A program made the position numbers and the translations under genes. From positions 1 through 64,000 of the forward strand of contig CBDCZF010000032.1 of NCBI GenBank assembly GCA_965224225.1: a stretch of 64,000 nt of DNA, given 5' to 3'. The notes under the pieces were generated by a model. That model was given only the letters and a program-made list of their open reading frames with translations, was not told where the DNA came from and did no database searches. Positions 1 to 6,921 of this stretch are shown in pieces. The DNA is from CAJQQK01 sp965224225. Its GTDB lineage: Bacteria; Pseudomonadota; Alphaproteobacteria; Rhizobiales; Hyphomicrobiaceae. Positions within the stretch are counted from its first letter, which is position 1, and the number at the start of each line of letters is the position of its first letter.

Positions 1-141
1 AAGACACTCTCGTTTGACATTCCGAGCGTACATTTCGCGTCGAAGTGCTAGGTGGAATTCCGCGTCGCGGGCATAGCGTTTGAGATCGTCGAAGATCACA
101 ATGAAGGATTCGTCCGGGTGCGCATCAAGGAAACCGAGTAA

Positions 142-722
142 GGCGACCATACCCGTTATTGCTACCCGCCGGATTACACGGTTCTCAAGAACAAGCTGGA
201 TTTGAGGAACGCTGAAGAACTCGCATTCTTCGAACGCGAGTTCGTCACGCTGCGTGCCACCCAGGGCATTCCGGGCGGGGATTTTGATCTCGCCCATCTG
301 AAGGCCATTCACTTCCATCTGTTTCAGGATGTTTATGACTGGGCCGGAGACATCCGCATGGTGGAAATCTCAAAGGGCGGCAGTCAGTTTCAATTCCGGC
401 GATACATTCAAACCGGCATGGCCGACATTCACCGCCGCATCAAGGCGCACAGGTTTCTGCGCGGGCTGACCGCGCCGGACTTTGCCGATCTGGCGGGGGA
501 GAGATCATCGGCGACATCAACTATGTCCACCCGTTCCGCGAGGGCAACGGGCGGGTGCAGATGTATTATCTGAAACAGCTTGCCGCGCAGGCCGGGCATG
601 AGCTTGATCTGACATTGATCGGCAAGGACGCCTGGATGGCCGCTTCACGGCAAGCCCATCTTGGCAATTACCAACCGTTCACGGCCTGCATCGCGGATGC
701 GATCACGCCGCCCGACACGTGA
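142..722 (+). pseudogene. Fic/DOC-family AMPylase, frameshifted
   Basis: Fic proteins transfer AMP or a related group to hydroxyl side chains of target proteins, often as toxins. The N-terminal part reads from about 142 (start codon unclear; TTG at 202 is the first in-frame option) and includes the Fic helix region with DVYDWAGDIR. The catalytic loop HPFREGNGR is intact at about 528-554 but lies in another frame. A single-base indel near 500 separates the two halves, after which the frame runs to TGA at 720-722. The short reading frame ending TAA at 139-141 just upstream sits where an antitoxin would be, but I do not recognise it. Either a decayed gene or a sequencing error; the family call is secure. 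Confidence 0.75.
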
Positions 723-785
723 TGTGGCGGGCGGCACGAAATTACACCAGCAAAGCCAGCCCTTGACTGGCCTTGCGTGCTGCAA

Positions 786-965
786 TTAGGCGGCAAATCG
801 TTGTTTGTCCTGTAGCTGGTGCAGATAGTCGGTGGCTTTTCCGGCCTGTGCTGCGGCCTTGAAGACAAACTTATTGTCGTTCCTGAGCGCCTTTAGCCAG
901 CTCTTGATGTATTGCGCGTGGTCGTCGCGGGGTGTCTGGCTGATTTCCAATTTTGAACACAGGAA
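786..965 (-). pseudogene. ArdC-like antirestriction protein, C-terminal fragment
   Basis: The last roughly 58 residues of a zincin-like ArdC/TraC antirestriction protein, with the typical ending SWLKALRNDNKFVFKAAAQA followed by a Tyr-Leu-containing tail. The 5' part is missing because an IS3-family element begins exactly at 966. ArdC proteins protect incoming conjugative DNA and travel on plasmids and integrative elements, so this marks the region as former mobile DNA. The metal-binding catalytic domain is absent and no product is expected. Family assignment is from the C-terminal tail only. Confidence 0.6.
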
Positions 966-1022
966 TGGTCTTCCCCCAATGAATTGGTCCACCCCTTATG
1001 ATCAAAAGAAGGAGGATCAAAC

Positions 1023-1298
1023 ATGGGAATCAAGCGTCATAAGCCCGAGGAAATCGTTGCCAAACTGCGCCAGGTTGAAGTTCTGGTTGGCCAGGGAATG
1101 GCCCGCATTGATGCGATCCGAGAAGTCAGGATCACCGAACAGACGTACTATCGTTGGCGTAAGCAATATGGCGGCATGGGTACCGATCAGCTGCGCGAGC
1201 TGAAACGGCTGCAGAAGGAAAACGAGCGGCTGCGCAAGGCGGTGTCGGAGCTGACACTGGACAAATTGATCTTGTCGGAGGCTGCCCGGGGAAACTGA
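1023..1298 (+). CDS. IS3-family transposase OrfA
   Basis: A 91-residue DNA-binding subunit. It has an N-terminal helix-turn-helix (KPEEIVAKLRQVEVLVGQG ... TEQTYYRWRKQYGG) followed by a leucine-zipper-like helix (ELKRLQKENERLRKAVSEL). An AGGAGG-type ribosome site precedes the ATG. The stop overlaps the orfB frame, and the last codons contain a -1 slippery motif that would make the OrfAB fusion. The inverted copy at 4049-4324 encodes the same protein. Confidence 0.92.
   Translation: MGIKRHKPEEIVAKLRQVEVLVGQGMARIDAIREVRITEQTYYRWRKQYGGMGTDQLRELKRLQKENERLRKAVSELTLDKLILSEAARGN
1289..1295 (+). other. programmed -1 frameshift site (GGGAAAC)
   Basis: The heptamer G GGA AAC is in the correct register with the orfA frame (codons CGG GGA AAC TGA) and sits directly before the orfA stop. 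Slipping back one base leads into an open frame that joins orfB (…LISPARRRMCIDRV). X XXY YYZ heptamers are the established signal for OrfAB production in IS3-family elements. Inferred from sequence only. Confidence 0.7.
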
Positions 1299-1318
1299 TC
1301 AGCCCCGCACGTCGTCGC

Positions 1319-2149
1319 ATGTGCATTGACCGGGTCCGCGATAAGCTGGGCGTTTCCGAACGCAGGGCCTGCCGTGTGCTTGGTCAGCACCGATCGACAC
1401 AGCGGCGTATTCCCAAGGGGCGATCAGATGAAGACCTGCTTGTCGCCGACATGATCGAACTGGCGCGACAGTATGGGCGCTATGGCTACCGCCGGATCGC
1501 GGCCCTTCTGAAGGATGCCGGCTGGCAGGTCAACGACAAGCGGGTCGAGCGTCTGTGGCGACGTGAGGGGCTGAAGGTTCCCATGAAACAGCCAAAGAAA
1601 GGCCGGCTCTGGTTGAATGACGGATCCTGCATCCGCCTACGGCCGGAATACCGCGATCACGTTTGGAGCTATGACTTCGTGCATCATCGCACCGACGATG
1701 GCCGTGCCTTCCGCACCTTGAACATCCTCGATGAGTTCGGTCGAGAATGCCTGGCCATCCGGGTGAAGCGAAAGCTCAATTCGACCGACGTCATTGATGT
1801 TCTGACCGATCTGTTCATCCTGCGTGGCGTGCCGGCCTACATTCGCTCCGATAACGGTCCGGAGTTCGTGGCCGAAGCTGTCCGCGATTGGATCAAGGCC
1901 GTAGGTGCCAAGACCGCATATATCGAACCCGGATCACCGTGGGAGAACGGCTACATCGAAAGCTTCAACGCCCGTTTCCGCGATGAACTACTCAACGGGG
2001 AAATCTTCTATTCCCTTAAAGAGGCTCAGATCATCATCGAGCAATGGCGGAAGCACTACAATACCAAGCGTCCGCACTCGGCACTTGGATACCGTCCGCC
2101 GGCTCCAGAAACCATCATCCCGATGGATCTGAGGCCGACCATGAACTAA
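1319..2149 (+). CDS. IS3-family transposase OrfB (DDE catalytic subunit)
   Basis: A 276-residue rve-type integrase core with the DDE triad: SYDF (first Asp), SDNGPEF (second Asp) and ENGYIESFNARFRDE (Glu). An HTH_21-like N-terminal region precedes it. The frame is open upstream of the ATG back to the slippery site at 1289-1295, so the active product is probably the OrfAB fusion. This copy is intact at the 3' end (…RPPAPETIIPMD), unlike the inverted copy, which loses its last part. Confidence 0.93.
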   Translation: MCIDRVRDKLGVSERRACRVLGQHRSTQRRIPKGRSDEDLLVADMIELARQYGRYGYRRIAALLKDAGWQVNDKRVERLWRREGLKVPMKQPKKGRLWLNDGSCIRLRPEYRDHVWSYDFVHHRTDDGRAFRTLNILDEFGRECLAIRVKRKLNSTDVIDVLTDLFILRGVPAYIRSDNGPEFVAEAVRDWIKAVGAKTAYIEPGSPWENGYIESFNARFRDELLNGEIFYSLKEAQIIIEQWRKHYNTKRPHSALGYRPPAPETIIPMDLRPTMN

Positions 2150-2183
2150 CATTCAAACTGGACCCGTCAGTGGGGGCCGATCA

Positions 2184-2432
2184 GGCGATGCCCAGATTAT
2201 GTCGATCCTGCAACAGGCCGAGAGCGGTGTTCCTGTTTCCGAGCTTTGCCGAGAACACGGCATGAGCAGCGCGTCGTTTTATAAATGGCGGGCCAAATAT
2301 GGCGGCATGGACGCGTCTATGATCTCGCAGATGAAGGCGCTCGACGACGAGAACCGGCGCTTAAAGAAGATGTATGCCGAACTGAGCATGCAGAACGATC
2401 TGTTGAAGGAGGCGCTTGGAAAAAAGCGTTGA
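2184..2432 (+). CDS. IS3-family OrfA, N-terminally truncated
   Basis: The remaining frame reads GDAQIMSILQQAESGVPVSE and continues through the HTH (ELCREHGMSSASFYKWRAKYG) into a coiled-coil leucine-rich helix ending ALGKKR. The normal first 8-10 residues were lost to the upstream IS, leaving an internal ATG at 2199 as the only start. The terminal codons hold a second slippery heptamer. Probably not expressed normally, since the IS promoter is also gone. Confidence 0.8.
   Translation, partial: GDAQIMSILQQAESGVPVSELCREHGMSSASFYKWRAKYGGMDASMISQMKALDDENRRLKKMYAELSMQNDLLKEALGKKR
2420..2426 (+). other. programmed -1 frameshift site (AAAAAAG)
   Basis: A AAA AAG occurs in register with orfA (GGA AAA AAG CGT TGA), two codons before the stop. 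It is the classical IS3-family slippery heptamer and leads into the orfB frame. An AAGGAAGGAG Shine-Dalgarno-like run at about 2443-2452, just 3', could stimulate slippage as well as initiate free OrfB. The stimulatory role is inference. Confidence 0.75.
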
Positions 2433-2452
2433 GGCCATCTCAAAGGAAGGAG

Positions 2453-3253
2453 ATGGCCATTCACGCGGTTGAGACGCGCGGCGTCAGCGTCGCGCTTGCC
2501 TGCCGGACATTCGGCATCAGCCAGACCTGCTATCGGTATCGGCCAAAGCTGAGCGCCGAGAATGAGCTTATTGCCGACTGGCTGTTGCGCCTGACTGGCG
2601 CCAGGCGGAATTGGGGTTTCGGCCTGTGCTTTCTGCATCTGCGGAACGTCAAGGGTTTTGGTTGGAACCACAAGCGCGTCTACCGGATTTACTGCGCATT
2701 GGAGCTGAATTTGCGGATCAAGCCGAAGAAGCGCCTGAAGCGCGACACACCCGAGCCGCTGGTGGTTCCCGAAGCCCCGAACCAGGTCTGGTCGATGGAT
2801 TTCATGGCCGATCAGCTTTGGGACGGCCGCTCGTTCCGCACCCTCAACGTGCTCGATGACTTCAACCGCGAGGGTCTTGGCATCGAGGTGGACTTCTCGC
2901 TGCCGGCCGAGCGCGTCGCCCGCACCCTCGACAGGATCATCGAGTGGCGCGGCAGGCCGGACGCCATCCGCGTCGATAACGGCCCGGAATATATCAGCGG
3001 CACATTGCAGAACTGGGCGGAAAACCGCGGTATCGACATCGGCTATATCCAGCCGGGAAAGCCACAACAGAACGCCTATGTCGAACGCTATAACCGGACT
3101 GTTCGCCAGGAATGGCTCGGGCAATATATCTTTGAAACGATCGAGGAGGTGCAGGATCACGCAACACGATGGCTGTGGACATACAACAATGAACGCCCCA
3201 ACATGGGCATCGGCGGTATCACGCCGGCAATGAAACTGAAAATGGCCGCGTAA
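2453..3253 (+). CDS. IS3-family transposase OrfB
   Basis: About 266 residues from ATG 2453, which is preceded by a strong AAGGAAGGAG ribosome site. The rve/DDE core is complete: WSMDFMAD (first Asp), RVDNGPEYIS (second Asp) and QNAYVERYNRTVRQEW (Glu). The end is typical (YNNERPNMGIGGITPAMKL). The frame is continuous with the slippery site in orfA. The catalytic domain is intact, but the element has lost its left end and is unlikely to move by itself. Confidence 0.92.
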   Translation: MAIHAVETRGVSVALACRTFGISQTCYRYRPKLSAENELIADWLLRLTGARRNWGFGLCFLHLRNVKGFGWNHKRVYRIYCALELNLRIKPKKRLKRDTPEPLVVPEAPNQVWSMDFMADQLWDGRSFRTLNVLDDFNREGLGIEVDFSLPAERVARTLDRIIEWRGRPDAIRVDNGPEYISGTLQNWAENRGIDIGYIQPGKPQQNAYVERYNRTVRQEWLGQYIFETIEEVQDHATRWLWTYNNERPNMGIGGITPAMKLKMAA

Positions 3254-3292
3254 ATTCTACAATCCAAACCCCTTAAAAAGGGGAGGATTACC

Positions 3293-4021
3293 CTTCCGCC
3301 ATTGCTCGATGATGATCTGAGCCTCTTTAAGGGAATAGAAGATTTCCCCGTTGAGTAGTTCATCGCGGAAACGGGCGTTGAAGCTTTCGATGTAGCCGTT
3401 CTCCCACGGTGATCCGGGTTCGATATATGCGGTCTTGGCACCTACGGCCTTGATCCAATCGCGGACAGCTTCGGCCACGAACTCCGGACCGTTATCGGAG
3501 CGAATGTAGGCCGGCACGCCACGCAGGATGAACAGATCGGTCAGAACATCAATGACGTCGGTCGAATTGAGCTTTCGCTTCACCCGGATGGCCAGACATT
3601 CTCGACCGAACTCATCGAGGATGTTCAAGGTGCGGAAGGCACGGCCATCGTCGGTGCGATGATGCACGAAGTCATAGCTCCAAACGTGATCGCGGTATTC
3701 CGGCCGTAGGCGGATGCAGGATCCGTCATTCAACCAGAGCCGGCCTTTCTTTGGCTGTTTCATGGGAACCTTCAGCCCCTCACGTCGCCACAGACGCTCG
3801 ACCCGCTTGTCGTTGACCTGCCAGCCGGCATCCTTCAGAAGGGCCGCGATCCGGCGGTAGCCATAGCGCCCATACTGTCGCGCCAGTTCGATCATGTCGG
3901 CGACAAGCAGGTCTTCATCTGATCGCCCCTTGGGAATACGCCGCTGTGTCGATCGGTGCTGACCAAGCACACGGCAGGCCCTGCGTTCGGAAACGCCCAG
4001 CTTATCGCGGACCCCGGTCAA
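3293..4021 (-). pseudogene. IS3-family OrfB, frameshifted and 3'-truncated
   Basis: Same protein as the left-hand OrfB from about RDKLGVSERRACRV to EQWRK, then read-through into the inner IS. Compared with the left copy, a fourth G (CCCC at 4012-4015 on the plus strand) puts the body of orfB out of frame with the slippery-site product, which would now stop shortly after LISPARRRMCID. The C-terminal roughly 40 residues are also absent, so it is inactive. Confidence 0.85.
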
Positions 4022-4048
4022 TGCACATGCGACGACGTGCGGGGCTGA

Positions 4049-4324
4049 TCAGTTTCCCCGGGCAGCCTCCGACAAGATCAATTTGTCCAGTGTCAGCTCC
4101 GACACCGCCTTGCGCAGCCGCTCGTTTTCCTTCTGCAGCCGTTTCAGCTCGCGCAGCTGATCGGTACCCATGCCGCCATATTGCTTACGCCAACGATAGT
4201 ACGTCTGTTCGGTGATCCTGACTTCTCGGATCGCATCAATGCGGGCCATTCCCTGGCCAACCAGAACTTCAACCTGGCGCAGTTTGGCAACGATTTCCTC
4301 GGGCTTATGACGCTTGATTCCCAT
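4049..4324 (-). CDS. IS3-family transposase OrfA (inverted copy)
   Basis: The 91-residue protein matches the left-hand OrfA residue for residue in translation. It retains the HTH, leucine-rich helix and terminal GGGAAAC slippery site. The same ribosome site and IS terminus lie upstream on the minus strand. It could still be made even though its orfB partner is broken. Confidence 0.9.
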   Translation of the reverse strand: MGIKRHKPEEIVAKLRQVEVLVGQGMARIDAIREVRITEQTYYRWRKQYGGMGTDQLRELKRLQKENERLRKAVSELTLDKLILSEAARGN

Positions 4325-4381
4325 GTTTGATCCTCCTTCTTTTGATCATAAGGGGTGGACCAATTCATTGGGGGAAGACCA

Positions 4382-4861
4382 ATGATGCGCGAGCAATGGC
4401 AGTCCCAATTGGATATGGAGGAAGAGCAGAAGAAAGCGGCGCGGGCGGAACTCCTACGGTTGGAACGCAAGAGCGAGCAATTGGTGGATCGCATTGTTCA
4501 AGCCGATAGCCAAACGCTTGTCACGACCTATGAAAACCAGATCAGGAAGCTTGAAGAAGCCCGTATCGGCCTCAATGAGCGCATCCACAACTGCGGGCGT
4601 CCGCAAACCAGCTTTGAGGACACTTATCGAACCGCCTTCAATTTCCTCGCAAACCCTTATGAACTCTGGACTTCCGGGGATATTGAGCACAAGAGAATCG
4701 TGCTCAGACTGACCTTTGCCGGAAAGCTGCCATATACGAAAAATGAGGGTTATCGAACCGCCGAAACAACCTTACCTTTCAAGGTGTTAGCGGGGATTTC
4801 ATCGGTGAAGAAAGATTTGGTGGGCCCGGCAGGACTCGAACCTGCAACCAGACCGTTATGA
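4382..4861 (+). pseudogene. serine recombinase, C-terminal fragment
   Basis: The tail of a large serine recombinase: a coiled-coil stretch (QKKAARAELLRLERKSEQL ... QIRKLEEARIGL) followed by the conserved end TAFNFLANPYELW and HKRIVLRLTFAGKLPY. The resolvase catalytic domain and DNA-binding domain are missing, cut by the IS ending at 4381. The frame runs on through a tRNA gene to 4861, so the annotated tail is an accident of the junction. It lies immediately beside the tRNA 3' end, as expected for the recombinase of an element integrated there. Confidence 0.75.
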
Positions 4862-4894
4862 GCGGCCGGCTCTAACCAATTGAGCTACGGGCCC
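4818..4894 (-). tRNA. tRNA-Ile(CAT)
   Basis: 77 nt including an encoded CCA. The acceptor stem is GGGCCCG/CGGGCCC, the D-arm GCTC…GAGC, and the anticodon arm GGCCG-CTCATAA-CGGTC. The T-arm contains TTCGAGT. The anticodon CAT with loop CTCATAA matches the bacterial isoleucine tRNA whose C34 is converted to lysidine, rather than elongator or initiator Met. Its 3' end faces the mobile-element wreckage at 1-4817, suggesting use as an attachment site. Assignment to Ile over Met is by resemblance. Confidence 0.85.
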
Positions 4895-5078
4895 GAATCT
4901 TTGTCTCATCGTGGAAAGCTCCGTATATCACGATGGCCTGCTATCGCAACCCCTGACATGTATTTGCACCAACGTCATCGCTGAGCGAATGAACTTTATT
5001 ACTTCGTTTAAATTTTAGAGAAATTTCAATTTGTTTTTACAGTGGAAATAAGCGTCACCTTAGAGTCTAAACTTTACG

Positions 5079-6902
5079 ATGTTTGCTGAGATTACTATTT
5101 TACTGTCAAATAGCGGGTTCGTTATGTTGGTGAAGATAACGTCGAAACTGAACAATATGCTTGTACATTTCGTCGGCTGCAGGCGGGGCAATATGTCGAT
5201 TATTTTCGGCGTAAGTATTCTGCCAGTCATTTGTCTGATAGGCGCGTCATTGGATTTTTCACAAGGATTGCGTGTGCGAACTCAAATGCAGATTTCCGCC
5301 GATTCTGCTGCGCTTGCCGCGGCACAGGCGACATTTGAACATGATAAAACCCGCAAGGAGATTGGCGAGAAACAGTTTCACGCAAATTTTGAAGCGTCGA
5401 ACTTCGTCAGTGAACCAACCATCTCGGTTTCAGTCGATGAAAATACTGTAACTGTAATTGCCTCAACCGAGGTGAAGAATTCGGTCCTTTCGGTGGTGGG
5501 GATGGAATCGATCACCGTTCAGGTCGAGTCGCAGGCAATCGTCGGCGGTCGTCCGATTGAAGTCGCGCTGGTTCTCGACAATACCGGCTCGATGCGCAAT
5601 CACATGCATGATCTGCGTGAAGCGGCGAAGGAGCTGACCAACGGGCTTTACAAGGCGCGTCCCAATGCGGTCAGCGACGTCGTCAAAATGGCCGTCGTTC
5701 CATATGTCGGAACCGTGAATGTCGGCAACCACTTTGCGCAGAAATATCTCGACACAAAGGGAAAGTCCAGGTTTCACGGCGTATTCATGGAAGACACCCG
5801 CGTTGCCGTTAAGAACACGCTGGACTGTAAGGACAATTGGAAATACAGCCGGATGAATTGGTTTGTTAAAAATGCGACGCGGGTGGCATATGTGCTGGAT
5901 CAACTCGTCGGGATCCCGGCGGCCGCGGCCGCTTCGGCTCTGCCGAAAGGCCACAGTGTCGAGGGTTGCGATGTCAAAACGCCGACGGAAGTCAACCATT
6001 TCAGTCTTTTGAACGCGATGGGAAAAACGAAATGGAAGGGCTGTGTCGAAGCCCGCCCAGAGCCCTATGACGTCACCGACGAACTGCCGGTTTCGAGCAA
6101 TCCGGACACTCTGTTCGTGCCGTTTTTCTGGCCCGATGAAACGGATCCGTTCAATTCTGACGTTTACACACGCAACAGCTATATGAACGACGAGCCGTAT
6201 ATCGATGACATTGGATCCGGCGACTATACCGGTCACGCCGAAAGCCTCGAACACCGTTGGCGCAGCGTGTTGAAATACGCGCCCGGTAAGCAGATCGACA
6301 TCAAGGAATCAAATGAATTCGGAAATGTCTCGTCGGGTCCGAACAAAGGGTGTCCCAATCCGATTCAACCTTTGACGAACAACCATGGCCAGGTGATCAG
6401 CGAGATCGACAAGATGACCTACTGGCCATCATCAGGAACGATTATTTCGGAAGGCCTGATGTGGGGATGGCGAGTTCTGTCGCCGGGCGCTCCGTTTACA
6501 GAGGGCCGCAATTACGGCGAGAACGACGTTTCGAAGGTTATCGTGTTGATGACCGATGGCAGCAACGGGCTGATCACCAATATGCATAACGGGCCGACCG
6601 TGTCCGACTACAGCGCCTATGGCTATGTCAAAGGCGGTCATTTTCCGTCCAGCGTCCAAAGCGTCTCAGATGCACGCGGCTATCTTAACGGACGTCTGGC
6701 GAAGGCGTGTGAAGAAATCAAGAAAACAGGTGTGTTGATCTATACGGTTGCCTTTGGCGTCCAGGAATCAAACACACATGCATTGCTGAAAAGCTGTGCG
6801 ACCAGTCATACACATTTTTTTGTCGCTGAAAGCGCCTCCGCGTTGAGAAAGTCCTTCGGACGTATTGGAACGGAGATATCAGATTTGCGTATTTCAAAAT
6901 AG
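5079..6902 (+). CDS. TadG-like pilus assembly protein with vWA domain
   Basis: 607 residues from ATG 5079; ATG 5124 is an alternative, and neither has a clear ribosome site. A TadE/TadG-type N-terminal segment (GNMSIIFGVSILPVICLIGA, about residues 37-56) gives one membrane anchor with the bulk outside the membrane. A von Willebrand A domain follows, with a MIDAS-like DNTGS at about 167-171 and a later VIVLMTDGS strand. Such proteins accompany Flp/Tad pili or act in surface attachment. No other tad/cpa genes lie nearby, so it is an orphan here. The 180-bp upstream region is AT-rich and probably holds the promoter. Confidence 0.8.
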   Translation: MFAEITILLSNSGFVMLVKITSKLNNMLVHFVGCRRGNMSIIFGVSILPVICLIGASLDFSQGLRVRTQMQISADSAALAAAQATFEHDKTRKEIGEKQFHANFEASNFVSEPTISVSVDENTVTVIASTEVKNSVLSVVGMESITVQVESQAIVGGRPIEVALVLDNTGSMRNHMHDLREAAKELTNGLYKARPNAVSDVVKMAVVPYVGTVNVGNHFAQKYLDTKGKSRFHGVFMEDTRVAVKNTLDCKDNWKYSRMNWFVKNATRVAYVLDQLVGIPAAAAASALPKGHSVEGCDVKTPTEVNHFSLLNAMGKTKWKGCVEARPEPYDVTDELPVSSNPDTLFVPFFWPDETDPFNSDVYTRNSYMNDEPYIDDIGSGDYTGHAESLEHRWRSVLKYAPGKQIDIKESNEFGNVSSGPNKGCPNPIQPLTNNHGQVISEIDKMTYWPSSGTIISEGLMWGWRVLSPGAPFTEGRNYGENDVSKVIVLMTDGSNGLITNMHNGPTVSDYSAYGYVKGGHFPSSVQSVSDARGYLNGRLAKACEEIKKTGVLIYTVAFGVQESNTHALLKSCATSHTHFFVAESASALRKSFGRIGTEISDLRISK

Positions 6903-6921
6903 ACGGCGCGTCGAGCTTGTG

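Larger units (their letters stand above)
966..2183 (+). mobile_element. IS3-family (IS407-group-like) insertion sequence, complete copy
   Basis: A 1,218-bp element bounded by imperfect terminal inverted repeats. The left end reads TGGTCTTCCCCCAATGA and the right end, on the opposite strand, TGATCGGCCCCCACTGA. It carries overlapping orfA and orfB linked by a -1 slippery site. The left end cuts an ArdC-like gene and the right end cuts the next IS. A second, inverted copy lies at 3293-4381, so the set resembles a composite transposon. No target duplication is visible because both flanks are rearranged. Confidence 0.88.
2184..3292 (+). mobile_element. second IS3-family element, 5'-truncated
   Basis: A different IS3 subgroup from its flanks. 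The left end is missing: the sequence begins inside orfA directly after the right end of the first IS at 2183. The right end appears to lie at about 3292, where GGGGAGGATTACC meets the truncated inverted copy of the first IS. Its orfB is intact. The order of events implied is insertion of this IS into the right-hand copy, then insertion of the left-hand copy into this one. The exact right terminus is inferred from where homology to the other IS resumes. Confidence 0.7.
3293..4381 (-). mobile_element. inverted, 3'-truncated copy of the first IS3-family element
   Basis: Reverse-complement copy of 966-2053, nearly identical, ending at 4381 with the same TGGTCTTCCCCC terminus. The last roughly 130 bp (right TIR and orfB 3' end) are missing where the inner IS abuts. 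One visible difference is an extra base in a G run (C run on the plus strand at 4012-4015), which breaks the orfB frame. Its outer end cuts a serine-recombinase gene. Confidence 0.85.

Noticed and set aside
2279..3160. Open frame antisense to the inner IS orfB
   Set aside because: Overlaps the intact DDE transposase entirely and has no family features.
4800..4861. Recombinase tail reading VGPAGLEPATRPL as protein
   Set aside because: This is the reverse strand of the tRNA-Ile gene read as codons, not genuine protein sequence.
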